A DNA stretch of 64,000 bases from NCBI GenBank assembly GCA_041920565.1, contig JBHGXS010000067.1, forward strand, positions 62,001-126,000, read 5' to 3'. Both the position numbers and the translations under genes were made by a program. This document shows positions 8,603-17,319 of the stretch, piece by piece. Positions within the stretch are counted from its first letter, which is position 1. Each line of letters opens with the position of its first letter. This DNA is from JAGHKQ01 sp041920565 (lineage in GTDB: Bacteria > Bacillota > Bacilli > Bacillales > Bacillaceae_G). The notes beneath the pieces are model-generated. The model was not told where the DNA came from. It made no database searches and saw only the letters and a program-made list of their open reading frames with translations.

Positions 8603-8887
8603 TTATTCTTCGTCTTCTTCATCCTGGAATGTATTAAATACTTCCTGTACCATTTCCCACTCTTCTTCAGATTCAATCGGAAGAAGTTTTCCGCCTGCTT
8701 CGTCTTCGCTTTCTTCGAAAATCATAGCATCGTATACAGGTTCTCCGTCTTCATCCACTTCTCCAACCGGAGAAAATACTACGTATGATTTTTTGCCGAA
8801 TTGCTCTGCTTCAAACGTTAAAACGATATCGCACAAAATCTCGTTGCCATCCTCGTCAACAATGGAAAATTGATTTTCTTCTATCAT
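8603..8887 (-). CDS. yrzB: YrzB-like acidic protein (DUF1292)
   Basis: A 94-residue very acidic protein of the DUF1292 family, function unknown. Typical features are FSIVDEDGNEILCDIV near the start, SYVVFSPVGE in the middle, and an Asp/Glu-rich end. The ATG at 8887 is preferred to a GTG three codons upstream because that GTG is part of the ribosome site GAGGTG itself. It closes the conserved alaS-ireB-ruvX-yrzB cluster of Firmicutes, so a housekeeping role is likely but not defined. Confidence 0.88.
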   Translation of the reverse strand: MIEENQFSIVDEDGNEILCDIVLTFEAEQFGKKSYVVFSPVGEVDEDGEPVYDAMIFEESEDEAGGKLLPIESEEEWEMVQEVFNTFQDEEDEE

Positions 8888-8900
8888 GTTCGTCACCTCA

Positions 8901-9317
8901 TCATTGTTTGCTATCTAAATAGCTTTGTAAAATTACGACCGCCGCCATTTTATCAATGACCTGCTTTCGTTTCTTGCGGCTTACATCAGCTGAAATTAGC
9001 AGCCGTTCTGCAGCCATGGTAGAAAGACGCTCGTCCCAAAGAATCACTTCGATGTTCAGCAATTCTTTTACTTTTTCAGCAAATTGCTGACACGCTTCTC
9101 CGCGCGGTCCGATTGTACCGTTCATGTTTTTGGGGAGCCCAACTACTATCCTATCCACATTATAGTCTTTTACTAACTCTTCAATTCGTTCAAAACCAAA
9201 TTGATTGCGCTCTTCATTGATTTTGATCGTTTCGATTCCTTGCGCCGTCCATCCCATTTCGTCGCTGATGGCGACTCCTATGGTTTTCGTGCCGACGTCG
9301 AGTCCCATTATGCGCAT
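8901..9317 (-). CDS. yrrK: Putative Holliday junction resolvase RuvX (YrrK/YqgF)
   Basis: A 138-residue RNase H-fold nuclease of the YqgF family, implicated in pre-16S rRNA 5' end processing and annotated as a Holliday junction resolvase by homology. Motifs: MGLDVGTKTIGVAISD (first catalytic Asp at residue 6), IVVGLPKNMNGT, and WDERLSTMAAERLL with DKMAAVVILQSYLD carrying the remaining acidic residues. Full length. It lies 2 bases after ireB and 13 before yrzB, in one operon. Confidence 0.93.
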   Translation of the reverse strand: MRIMGLDVGTKTIGVAISDEMGWTAQGIETIKINEERNQFGFERIEELVKDYNVDRIVVGLPKNMNGTIGPRGEACQQFAEKVKELLNIEVILWDERLSTMAAERLLISADVSRKKRKQVIDKMAAVVILQSYLDSKQ

Positions 9318-9319
9318 GA

Positions 9320-9586
9320 TTATTCCTCACGATGATGTTTTAAGTATGATTTCACAAGCTCTTCAATCAGCTCGTCCCGTTCAAGCTTGCGAATAACGTT
9401 TCTCGCATCCTTATGACGAGGTATGTACGCCGGATCCCCGCTTAACAAATATCCTACAATTTGATTAATCGGATTGTATCCTTTTTCTTGAAGTGCATCG
9501 TAAACAGTTAACAAAACATCGTTAACATGAACGCTTTGTGTTTCTTCCTGAATGCTGAATTTCATCGTTTTATCGAATGAGTCCAT
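9320..9586 (-). CDS. yrzL: IreB/ReoM-family regulatory phosphoprotein (YrzL)
   Basis: An 88-residue UPF0297 protein. In Enterococcus (IreB) and Listeria (ReoM) this family is phosphorylated by the PASTA-domain Ser/Thr kinase and, in Listeria, controls ClpCP breakdown of MurA. Core sequence YDALQEKGYNPINQIVGYLL is intact. With the ATG at 9586 (6 bases from GAGGTG) the Thr of SFDKTMKF is residue 7, the position phosphorylated in ReoM; this supports the start over an upstream GTG that is part of the ribosome site. It lies between alaS and ruvX, the conserved place. Confidence 0.93.
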   Translation of the reverse strand: MDSFDKTMKFSIQEETQSVHVNDVLLTVYDALQEKGYNPINQIVGYLLSGDPAYIPRHKDARNVIRKLERDELIEELVKSYLKHHREE

Positions 9587-9654
9587 ACCAAGCACCTCAC
9601 TTTAGTGGTATAGGGAGAAAAAACTTCTCCCTATAATCTTACACCAATCTGCAC

Positions 9655-12294
9655 TTAATTTGAAACTGATTTGACATACTCTTCTACAAATGCAAGAGCA
9701 GCATCCACTTGCTCCGGATTTTTTCCGCCTGCTTGCGCCATATCTGGACGGCCGCCGCCGCCGCCGCCGCAACGAGACGCTACTTCTTTGACAAGCTTGC
9801 CTGCATGGTATCCTTTTTCAACTAAGTCTTTTGTTACTCCTGCCAGTACGTTTACTTTTCCTTCGTTCACAGAAGCAAGAACGATAACAGCAGAACCAAG
9901 CTTGTTCTTCAAGTCATCTACCATTGTACGAAGGCTGTTCATATCTGCTGCATTTACTTTGCTGACAAGAACATTCACGCCGCTGATTTCGCGCACTTGA
10001 TTCGTTAAGTTTCCAGCTTCAATGTTGCTCAATTTCGCTGCCAGTGATTCATTTTCTTTTTGCAGTTGCTTCACTTCAGCAAATAAACCATCCACCCGCG
10101 TTAAAATATCTTTCGGGTTTGTTTTCATTTTTGCTGCCGCTTCTTTTAGCAAGCTGACTTGGCTGTTCATAAGCTCGTAAGCTGCTTTTCCTGTTACTGC
10201 TTCGATACGGCGAGTACCTGCACCGATTCCGGATTCGGAAACGATTTTAAAGATACCGATGGAAGCTGTATTATCCACGTGACAGCCGCCGCAAAGCTCT
10301 AAGCTATAATCGCCTACTTGCACCACGCGAACAACATCTCCGTATTTTTCACCGAACAATGCCATTGCGCCCATTGCCTTCGCTTCTTCTAACGGCTTTT
10401 GTGAAATTTCTACAGCAATACTATCCCAAATTTTTTCGTTAACAATTCGCTCAATTTGTTCCAACTCCTCCGGTTGTACTTGCCCGAAATGGGAGAAGTC
10501 AAAGCGTAAACGCTCCGGAGTTACTAACGATCCTGCTTGGTTTACGTGTGTTCCTAATACATCTTTCAATGCTTGATGCAATAAATGAGTTGCTGTATGG
10601 TTTTTGACGATGTTCACACGTTTTTGCTCATCGATATGAGCTGTTACTTGCATGTCTGCACGCAATGTTCCTTCTTGTACGAGCACGTTATGCAAATGCT
10701 GACCGTTTGGAGCTTTTTGTACATCTTTTACAATTGCTTGTACACCATCTCCTGTTAAGTAACCTTGATCGGCAATTTGACCGCCGCTTTCCGCATAGAA
10801 AGGAGTGATATCCAAAATCAATTGTGCTTCTTCTCCTGCTTTTACTTCTTCGGCATATTCACCGTTTTGAACAAGAGCCACAATCTTACTGCTTGTTTGC
10901 AGTTCGCTATAACCTACGAAACGGCTTTCCACTTTAATATCGCCCAATACGCCGCCTTGCACTTGCATGGAATCTACTTCTTGACGAGCCGCTCTTGCAC
11001 GCTCGCGTTGTTTTTCCATTTCGCTTTCAAAGCCCTCATGGTCCACCGTCATGCCAGCTTCTTCTGCATACTCATCGGTTAACTCAATCGGGAATCCGTA
11101 TGTGTCGTATAACCGGAATGCATCCTCACCGGAAATTACATCGCTTCCTGCTTTCTTCGCTTTCTCGATTACTTCCGCCAAAATAGCCTCGCCGTCGTGA
11201 AGCGTTTCATGGAAGCGTTCTTCTTCATTTTTAACGACCTTTTGAATGAATTCCGCTTTTTCTTTTACCTCAGGGTAGAAATCAACCATGATTTCGCCTA
11301 CTACCGGAACCAATTCATACATGAACGGGCGATTGATGTTCAATTTTTTAGCATATCGTACCGCACGGCGCAGTAAACGGCGCAATACATATCCGCGGCC
11401 TTCATTGGACGGAAGCGCACCGTCGCCCACCGCAAAAGTTACCGTACGAATATGGTCGGCAATTACCTTAAATGCAATGTCTTTTTCTTTATCTTGACGA
11501 TACTTTTCGCCGGAAATGACTTCTGTCGCTTCAATGATTGGCATGAATAAATCTGTATCAAAGTTTGTCGGCACGTCTTGGACTATGGAAGCCATACGCT
11601 CGAGTCCCATACCTGTATCAATATTTTTCTTTGGAAGCGGAGTATATGTACCGTCCGGATTATGGTTGAATTGGGAAAATACAAGGTTCCATACTTCTAA
11701 ATAACGTTCATTTTCTCCGCCAGGATATAATTCCGGGTCATTCGGATCGTTTCCGTAAGCCTCGCCGCGGTCGTAGAAAATTTCTGTGTTCGGACCGCTC
11801 GGACCTTCCCCGATATCCCAGAAGTTGTCTTCTAAACGAATAATGCGCTCTTTCGGAATGCCGATTTTCTCGTTCCAAATCTTGAATGCTTCCTCATCTT
11901 CTGGATGGATCGTTACAGACAATTTTTCTTTGTCGAATCCGATCCATTTTTCGCTTGTTAAAAACTCCCACGCCCAAGTGATTGCTTCTTCTTTGAAGTA
12001 ATCGCCGATAGAGAAGTTTCCAAGCATTTCAAAAAATGTATGGTGACGCGCTGTTTTTCCTACGTTTTCAATATCGTTTGTACGAATGGATTTTTGTGCA
12101 TTCGTAATACGCGGATTTTGCGGAATGACACGACCGTCAAAATATTTCTTTAGCGTCGCAACACCGCTGTTAATCCACAACAGTGACGGATCATCATGCG
12201 GAATAAGGGAAGCACTAGGTTCTACGGAGTGCCCTTTTTCTTGGAAAAAGTCTAAATACATTTGACGAATTTGTGCGCCTGTCAGCTTCTTCAT
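9655..12294 (-). CDS. alaS: Alanyl-tRNA synthetase
   Basis: An 879-residue class II synthetase. The catalytic domain opens with the usual FFQEKGHSVEPSASL block and has GMGLERMASI; the editing domain carries HTATHLLHQAL and CGGCHVDNTA, giving the zinc-binding His/Cys set; the C-terminal DHHA1 domain ends with the Gly-rich CGGGGGGRPDMAQAGG. The ATG at 12294 follows GGAGG by 8 bases and gives the family start MKKLTGAQIRQMYLDFF; a longer in-frame extension lacks support. Expression should be set by the T-box leader directly upstream. Confidence 0.97.
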   Translation of the reverse strand: MKKLTGAQIRQMYLDFFQEKGHSVEPSASLIPHDDPSLLWINSGVATLKKYFDGRVIPQNPRITNAQKSIRTNDIENVGKTARHHTFFEMLGNFSIGDYFKEEAITWAWEFLTSEKWIGFDKEKLSVTIHPEDEEAFKIWNEKIGIPKERIIRLEDNFWDIGEGPSGPNTEIFYDRGEAYGNDPNDPELYPGGENERYLEVWNLVFSQFNHNPDGTYTPLPKKNIDTGMGLERMASIVQDVPTNFDTDLFMPIIEATEVISGEKYRQDKEKDIAFKVIADHIRTVTFAVGDGALPSNEGRGYVLRRLLRRAVRYAKKLNINRPFMYELVPVVGEIMVDFYPEVKEKAEFIQKVVKNEEERFHETLHDGEAILAEVIEKAKKAGSDVISGEDAFRLYDTYGFPIELTDEYAEEAGMTVDHEGFESEMEKQRERARAARQEVDSMQVQGGVLGDIKVESRFVGYSELQTSSKIVALVQNGEYAEEVKAGEEAQLILDITPFYAESGGQIADQGYLTGDGVQAIVKDVQKAPNGQHLHNVLVQEGTLRADMQVTAHIDEQKRVNIVKNHTATHLLHQALKDVLGTHVNQAGSLVTPERLRFDFSHFGQVQPEELEQIERIVNEKIWDSIAVEISQKPLEEAKAMGAMALFGEKYGDVVRVVQVGDYSLELCGGCHVDNTASIGIFKIVSESGIGAGTRRIEAVTGKAAYELMNSQVSLLKEAAAKMKTNPKDILTRVDGLFAEVKQLQKENESLAAKLSNIEAGNLTNQVREISGVNVLVSKVNAADMNSLRTMVDDLKNKLGSAVIVLASVNEGKVNVLAGVTKDLVEKGYHAGKLVKEVASRCGGGGGGRPDMAQAGGKNPEQVDAALAFVEEYVKSVSN

Positions 12295-12322
12295 AGTGTA
12301 TTCCTCCTTGTTTTTTTGCAAA

Positions 12323-12560
12323 TAAAAAACTCTCGTCCCCGTTGCAGGGACGAGAGTTGACTCGCGTTACCACCCTGATTATGAACAAAATGTTCATCAC
12401 CTCAAGTTGCCGTAACGTGGCAAAACGGCAGGTATTAGCTGCTCTCAGGATTAGCCTTCTGTCGCTCTTCATCTGGAATTTCTTTCAGCCTGCGGAAATT
12501 CCTCTCTTGAGATGGGCTGCAACATACTCGATCCTTCATCGATTTAAATGGTTCATTTAT
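12323..12560 (-). promoter_or_regulatory. T-box riboswitch of alaS
   Basis: The minus-strand leader has the T-box sequence AGGGTGGTAACGCG (12363-12376), an AGTA loop-E motif (12525-12528) on the 5' side of stem I and a 12-bp terminator (12328-12339 with 12347-12358) with a T-run before alaS. Stem I pairs AGGAT (12531-12535) with ATCCT (12447-12451), placing GCT (12453-12455) in the specifier loop, an alanine codon. Uncharged tRNA-Ala should therefore favour antitermination. Confidence 0.93.
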
Positions 12561-12565
12561 GCGCC

Positions 12566-12594
12566 ATTATAAGCAATTATTTGAATTTTGTCAA
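12566..12594 (-). promoter_or_regulatory. Sigma-A promoter of the alaS leader
   Basis: Minus strand -35 TTGACA (12589-12594, consensus) and -10 TATAAT (12566-12571, consensus), 17-base spacer. The -35 overlaps the stop codon of the upstream yrrI gene. Confidence 0.88.
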
Positions 12595-13652
12595 TGCTTG
12601 GCGAGAAGCGTTCGCGTATGCATAATTACGACGCGCAAAATAGCTAATACTGGCACTGCTAAAATCAGACCTGCAATACCTCCTATCTCTCCTCCTATCA
12701 GCAATGCAAACATAATAACAACGGGATGCATGTGCAATGACTTCCCTACTATGTATGGAGAAAGGATATTGCTCTCTACAAATTGCAGTATAGCCAAAGC
12801 AACCCCGGTTTTAATCACCATGTTAGTTGAAATTGTAGTTGCAACAATCAACGTCGGGATAGTGCCTAAAATCGGGCCAAAGTACGGGATAATGTCTGTT
12901 ATCCCGATGACAATACCAAGCAGCAACGGATATTTCATCCCGATTGCCCAAAGTACAAGAGAAGCAAGTCCGGCTAAAATAGCACAGATGAGCAATTGGC
13001 CGCGAATGTAGCTTCCAAGCGATTTATCTATATCAGCTGCGACCCGCTGCCCTTCGCTTCTCCATTTCTTCGGTACCAGCTTCCAAAAGATATGATAAAA
13101 CTCTCCATAATCTTTTAGTATGTAAAATACGATAAACGGAATTAACACAATAATGAGCAGGGAATCCAATAACCCTCGCGCCGTGCTCACGATGCGGTTC
13201 AGCATAGACTCCAGCTTTGCTTCCATCCCAATAAAGGCTTGTTTTATCTTTTCATTAATAAAATGAGGGAAATTTTTCGTTCCCGATTGAATGCCGTCCG
13301 TCCAGTTCTCATACATCTTAATAAATTGAGGGAGGTTTTCGTTCATTTCCCTCATTTGTGAGATGGCAACCGGGATTCCCTTGTAAATGCCATAGCCGAC
13401 TCCGCCAAAAAATAATATATATATAAGCAAAATAGCCAGCGTCCGCGGCATTCCTTTTTGGTGGAGTTTTTCAATAAGCGGATGAAGCAAGTAAGCGATA
13501 AAATATGCCGTTAAAAACGGAACAAGCACAATCTTTATCAAGGAAAGAATAGGCGCCCACATCGGCTTCAACTTTAAAAAAACAAAAAAGCATAAAAAAA
13601 GCAGCAACAATAAGCCTAAACGGTAAATCCAAATGATTTTCAAATTTTTCAC
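12591..13652 (-). CDS. yrrI: AI-2E family transporter (YrrI)
   Basis: A 353-residue polytopic membrane protein of the AI-2E/PerM family, with about seven or eight hydrophobic segments: two near the N-terminus (about 5-60), one near 65-80, and a cluster from about 150 to 340. The family block GITDIIPYFGPILGTIP and the C-terminal FVESNILSPYIVGKSLHMHP are present. Substrate is not known from the sequence; the family includes autoinducer exporters and Na+/H+ antiporters. GTG at 13652 is the best start: GGAGGG lies 6 bases upstream. The alaS promoter overlaps its 3' end. Confidence 0.85.
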   Translation of the reverse strand: MKNLKIIWIYRLGLLLLLFLCFFVFLKLKPMWAPILSLIKIVLVPFLTAYFIAYLLHPLIEKLHQKGMPRTLAILLIYILFFGGVGYGIYKGIPVAISQMREMNENLPQFIKMYENWTDGIQSGTKNFPHFINEKIKQAFIGMEAKLESMLNRIVSTARGLLDSLLIIVLIPFIVFYILKDYGEFYHIFWKLVPKKWRSEGQRVAADIDKSLGSYIRGQLLICAILAGLASLVLWAIGMKYPLLLGIVIGITDIIPYFGPILGTIPTLIVATTISTNMVIKTGVALAILQFVESNILSPYIVGKSLHMHPVVIMFALLIGGEIGGIAGLILAVPVLAILRVVIMHTRTLLAKH

Positions 13653-13700
13653 ACGTATCCCTCCGTTACACATATTGTGTAACGATCATGGAATTTTATA

Positions 13701-13730
13701 CAAAAACCCCCACCTTGTCGGGGTGAGGGT
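13701..13730 (-). terminator. Terminator downstream of the small yrzQ-like gene
   Basis: Minus strand CCCTCACC ... GGTGGGGG imperfect stem with a 7-base loop, then TTTTTGT. It ends the transcript of the two small genes upstream. Confidence 0.75.
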
Positions 13731-13735
13731 CCATA

Positions 13736-13864
13736 TTACAAATAGGATTTAAGCATTTTTCGTGCCTTTTTTATATTTTTGCGAGAAAACATATCATTTC
13801 TTGTTGCATAATGGTAGGCTGCCGCTCCTAATCCAAGTGCAACTAGTGATGATCTTAGTTTCAA
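13736..13864 (-). CDS. yrzQ: YrzQ-like 42-residue membrane-associated protein (DUF3918)
   Basis: A 42-residue protein starting at TTG 13864, 7 bases after AAGGGGTG. The N-terminal part (KLRSSLVALGLGAAAYHYAT) is a short hydrophobic segment and the C-terminal half is strongly basic (FSRKNIKKARKMLKSYL). This layout, and the place next to yrrI, match YrzQ/DUF3918 proteins of Bacillus, which are often missed because of their size. It shares a transcript with the zinc-ribbon gene just upstream. Function unknown. Confidence 0.7.
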   Translation of the reverse strand: MKLRSSLVALGLGAAAYHYATRNDMFSRKNIKKARKMLKSYL

Positions 13865-13881
13865 TCTCCATCACCCCTTAG

Positions 13882-14073
13882 CTACATGCTGATTGTTCTG
13901 TCCTCATCTTCAAATAAATCGTCCAAGGAGCTTAATGAACCGTCTTCTTCTACTTGGTGTGTGTAAATAATCCCTTTGGACACTGAAAGCTCAATGAAGC
14001 AACTCCAGCAATAGTACTGATTCACGCCGATTTTCCCAAGATCTTTTCCTTTACAGTTTGGACACTTAAACAA
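13882..14073 (-). CDS. Small zinc-ribbon protein
   Basis: A 63-residue protein with two CxxC pairs, CPNC at 4-7 and CWSC at 22-25, that should bind one zinc; the tail is acidic (DDLFEDED). I chose TTG 14073 because AAGGAG lies 10 bases upstream and the protein then begins MFKCPNCKGKDLGKIG; a GTG/ATG further up gives 82 residues but no ribosome site. Similar short proteins occur next to recD2 in the B. cereus group. The function is not known; nucleic-acid binding is a guess from the zinc ribbon. Confidence 0.75.
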   Translation of the reverse strand: MFKCPNCKGKDLGKIGVNQYYCWSCFIELSVSKGIIYTHQVEEDGSLSSLDDLFEDEDRTISM

Positions 14074-14183
14074 ACCGCTCCATCTCCTTACGCCGATGTT
14101 TTCTAGTAGAGCAGTATGCCCAAACTGCATGACCTTTATACGGTACAGAAAGGGACTCTTTCTATACAGTTATAATGTTGCTC

Positions 14184-16508
14184 TTATTCCATAAAATCAT
14201 AAGGCGAAATGTTTTCCATCTCATCGTCTTCCGGTACCGATACTGGACCGAACCGTTCTCGCAGCTTTTGACATAGCGAGGTTTGCCGTTCATTATCGTC
14301 TTTTCTGCTTATGCCATATTGAAAAGCATCCGTCTCACCGCACAAAATTAAAAAGCGCTTGCTTCGTGTAATGGCTGTATAAATTAAGTTGCGCCGAAGC
14401 ATCCTGTAATAGCTTTTGACAATCGGCAAAATGACGATAGGAAATTCGCTTCCCTGCGATTTATGAATAGAACAGCAATACGCATGCGTAATTTGATTAA
14501 AGTCTGATTTTGTATAGGTAACTTCGATGCCGTCAAATGAAATAACCATCATATCCTGCTGTTCTACATTTTCCTTTGCATAAAAGATGGATACAATCTC
14601 TCCGATATCTCCGTTAAATACTTGACTTTCCGGCTGGTTGACGAGCTGCAGCACTTTGTCTCCCACCCGATAAACGACTTCCCCGTATTGGATTTCCCGT
14701 TTTTTATTGCTCTTGGGATTAAAAACTTCTTGCAACGAGCTGTTTAATATATTAATGCCCGCCGGACCGCGATACATGGGTGCCAGCACTTGAACATCCC
14801 GGGCGGTAAATCCTTTTGTTTTGGCGTTTTCACATACTTGCTTGACCACTTCCACTACTTGAGCACTGCTGCACTGCAGGAATGAACGATCTCCCTGCTG
14901 CTTGCCGATATTTTCAGGAAGATTTCCATTTTTAATGGCATGAGCAAGCTGAACGATAGAAGACCCGTCTGCTTGTCTGTATATTTCCGTTAATCGTACG
15001 GTTGGAAGCAGCTCTGCCGAAAGTAAATCCTTCAGCACTTGTCCCGGTCCGACAGATGGAAGCTGATCTTCATCTCCTACAATGACGACTTGAATGGTAG
15101 ACGGAAGTGCTTTAAATAATTGATTAGCAAGCCAAATGTCTACCATCGAAAACTCATCCACAATCAACAATTTTCCTTCAATGGGGTCGTTCTCATCCCG
15201 TTGAAAAGAACCTTCCTGATTGTAACCGAGCAGTCTGTGAATAGTAGATGCTGGCAGGCCTGTTGATTCGCTCATTCGCTTTGCCGCCCGACCCGTAGGT
15301 GCAGCCATTAAAATCGGAAACGGCTTTTTCTCGCTATAATCTTTTGGATCTAAAGAGATTCCATGGAGAGCTGCATACATCTCCACTATCCCTTTAATAA
15401 CTGTCGTTTTTCCTGTACCCGGACCCCCCGTTAAAATCATGACGGGATGATGGAGAGCCGTTTGAATCGCTTCTTTTTGTAAAGGAGCATACTGAACCTG
15501 CAAGCTCTCTTCAATGTTTCCAAGCGTCAATAAAAATTCTGATTCCGGAAATTCTTCAATTTCCTGATCTCGGTGTAAAAGGCGATGAAGAGAGGTTACT
15601 AGCCCTTTTTCAGCATAATAAAGCGAGGACAAATAAACGCGGTCTTCTTCCATCACCAGCTTCTCATCTTCAGCCAATGACAGTATCCCTTGCAATACAT
15701 CTTCCTCTATCACTGTAGTTTCATGGTTATTTAATAGGGAAAGCGTTTGGTGCAATAATTGTTCCTTCGTAATATACACATGCCCTTCTTGTAAAGAAAC
15801 GTGCTCCACCGTAAAAAGACAGCCTGCTCGAACACGATCGGGATGATTTCCAGAGATGCCGAATGCTTTTCCAATTTCATCTGCCCGTCCAAAACCGATC
15901 CCTTCCACATCTTCAATCAGCTGATAAGGATTGGTGCGGATAACTTCCAATGTTTGTTCACGGTAAGTTTGATAAATTTTGATGGACAATCGGGTTCCGA
16001 AACCATATCCGCTCAAAAAGCTCATGACCTTTTCCAGTCCTTGATGCTCGATAATCGTTTGGTAGACTTCCATAGCCTTCTCTTTGTTCACAATCCCATC
16101 CAGCACAGAAGCATCATCCATGATTTTAGAGATCGCTTGCTCCCCGAGCTCATTGACGATTTTTTCAGCTGTTTTTTTGCCGATTCCTTTAAATAAATCG
16201 CTTGATAAATATTGAATAAGTCCGTTTTTGGTTTGCGGCAGCTCTTTTTTAAAGCTCTCAACGTGATATTGCACTCCGTAACGGGGATGGTCTTTGAAAC
16301 GGCCATACAGAGTAAAGACCTCTTCTTCATGTATGCGCGGAAAGTGACCCGTCACAATAATTTCTTTGTCATCCCGATTTTCATTTGTTTCGATAACCTT
16401 CATGCGCACAACGGAATACAGATTTTCTTCATTATGAAAAATCGTATGTAATGCCTGCGCCTTTATGTATTTTTGTTCTTCTTCAAACAGGTCCATCGAA
16501 TCTTGCAC
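14184..16508 (-). CDS. recD2: RecD2-type ATP-dependent DNA helicase (YrrC)
   Basis: A 774-residue superfamily 1B 5'-3' helicase of the RecD2 class, found in bacteria where it acts without RecBC in repair and replication-fork maintenance. The N-terminal domain has helix-hairpin-helix signatures (FKGIGKKTAEKIV about 106-118 and VEGIGFGRADEIG about 201-213); Walker A GGPGTGKTT is at 361-369, motif II LLIVDEFSMVD follows, and the C-terminal AYCCSIHKSQGSEFP and YTAITRSKRFLIL motifs are intact. The start is GTG 16508, 9 bases after AAAGGAG. It follows the TPR gene by about 32 bases, the usual Bacillus order. Confidence 0.93.
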   Translation of the reverse strand: MQDSMDLFEEEQKYIKAQALHTIFHNEENLYSVVRMKVIETNENRDDKEIIVTGHFPRIHEEEVFTLYGRFKDHPRYGVQYHVESFKKELPQTKNGLIQYLSSDLFKGIGKKTAEKIVNELGEQAISKIMDDASVLDGIVNKEKAMEVYQTIIEHQGLEKVMSFLSGYGFGTRLSIKIYQTYREQTLEVIRTNPYQLIEDVEGIGFGRADEIGKAFGISGNHPDRVRAGCLFTVEHVSLQEGHVYITKEQLLHQTLSLLNNHETTVIEEDVLQGILSLAEDEKLVMEEDRVYLSSLYYAEKGLVTSLHRLLHRDQEIEEFPESEFLLTLGNIEESLQVQYAPLQKEAIQTALHHPVMILTGGPGTGKTTVIKGIVEMYAALHGISLDPKDYSEKKPFPILMAAPTGRAAKRMSESTGLPASTIHRLLGYNQEGSFQRDENDPIEGKLLIVDEFSMVDIWLANQLFKALPSTIQVVIVGDEDQLPSVGPGQVLKDLLSAELLPTVRLTEIYRQADGSSIVQLAHAIKNGNLPENIGKQQGDRSFLQCSSAQVVEVVKQVCENAKTKGFTARDVQVLAPMYRGPAGINILNSSLQEVFNPKSNKKREIQYGEVVYRVGDKVLQLVNQPESQVFNGDIGEIVSIFYAKENVEQQDMMVISFDGIEVTYTKSDFNQITHAYCCSIHKSQGSEFPIVILPIVKSYYRMLRRNLIYTAITRSKRFLILCGETDAFQYGISRKDDNERQTSLCQKLRERFGPVSVPEDDEMENISPYDFME

Positions 16509-16540
16509 ATCGTCACTCTCCTTTCACTCATACATTGGTC

Positions 16541-17197
16541 TTACTCCTTGTTTTGCAGTAAACGAACCGCGTTTCCTGCTAATAAATGATCCGGTTGATG
16601 CAATAACGCTTTCTCAAACATGGCACGGGCTTGGTCTTCCTTTTCTTCAAAAGCATATACGACACCCAAGTTATAGTAAGCATCTGCATGCGTTTCATCC
16701 TTCTCGATAACTTTCTCGAATATGCCTTTTGCTTCTTGCAGATGATTCTCCTTTGCTAAGCATAGTCCGCATTGAAATAACGCTTCTGTATCTTTCGGAT
16801 TTAGTTCTGTTGCACGCTGCAGAAACGGCAGCGCAAGCTTGTCATGTCCTAATTGGATGTAAGACAAGCCAAGCATAAAATATACATCGCCTTCCTGCAG
16901 GCCGTGCTGCAAGGCTTGTTCAAACATCGCTTTCGCCTCTATAAATTGCTCTTGCTGGTAATATACGTTTCCTAAGCCGTAATACGCTGTTGCCGATTTG
17001 TCATCCAATTCGATTGCTCGTTTATAAAAAGAAACAGCACGGTCCCAGTCTCCCAATGCGTCCAATAAGTTCCCAAAATTGATATAACCGACCGGATTGT
17101 TCGGGTTTTCTTGAATTTCTTCTGTAAAAAGCTTGGCAGCCTCTTCAAATTTTCCTTTTTGCATATATTGAATGCCCTGTTCTAATTTCGTTTTCAT
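16541..17197 (-). CDS. yrrB: TPR-repeat protein (YrrB)
   Basis: A 218-residue soluble protein made almost entirely of tetratricopeptide repeats, about six units of 34 residues, for example NPVGYINFGNLLDALGDWDRA and SATAYYGLGNVYYQQEQFIEA style helices. It matches B. subtilis YrrB, a TPR scaffold whose partners are not established. The ATG at 17197 is preferred because the GTG three codons upstream is part of the ribosome site GAGGTG. It lies between mnmA and recD2, after a terminator. Confidence 0.9.
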   Translation of the reverse strand: MKTKLEQGIQYMQKGKFEEAAKLFTEEIQENPNNPVGYINFGNLLDALGDWDRAVSFYKRAIELDDKSATAYYGLGNVYYQQEQFIEAKAMFEQALQHGLQEGDVYFMLGLSYIQLGHDKLALPFLQRATELNPKDTEALFQCGLCLAKENHLQEAKGIFEKVIEKDETHADAYYNLGVVYAFEEKEDQARAMFEKALLHQPDHLLAGNAVRLLQNKE

Positions 17198-17282
17198 TCT
17201 TCTCACCTCATTACTTTGAATTATATCGGGAACCGCTCCTCTATGCCAAGTATGAAAACATTCGTTCCCATCACGAGAATAG

Positions 17283-17312
17283 AAAAAACCTCAGCGCAAA
17301 AAGCTGAGGTTT
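17283..17312 (-). terminator. mnmA terminator
   Basis: Stem AACCTCAGC (17287-17295) with GCTGAGGTT (17303-17311), 7-base loop, followed on the minus strand by TTTTTT. Ends the cymR/desulfurase/mnmA group. Confidence 0.88.
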
Positions 17313-17319
17313 CTATCTC

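Noticed and set aside
9671..10000. Long Pro/Ser-rich plus-strand frame opposite alaS
   Set aside because: It is the antisense of the Gly-rich C-terminus of AlaS; no ribosome site and no homology.
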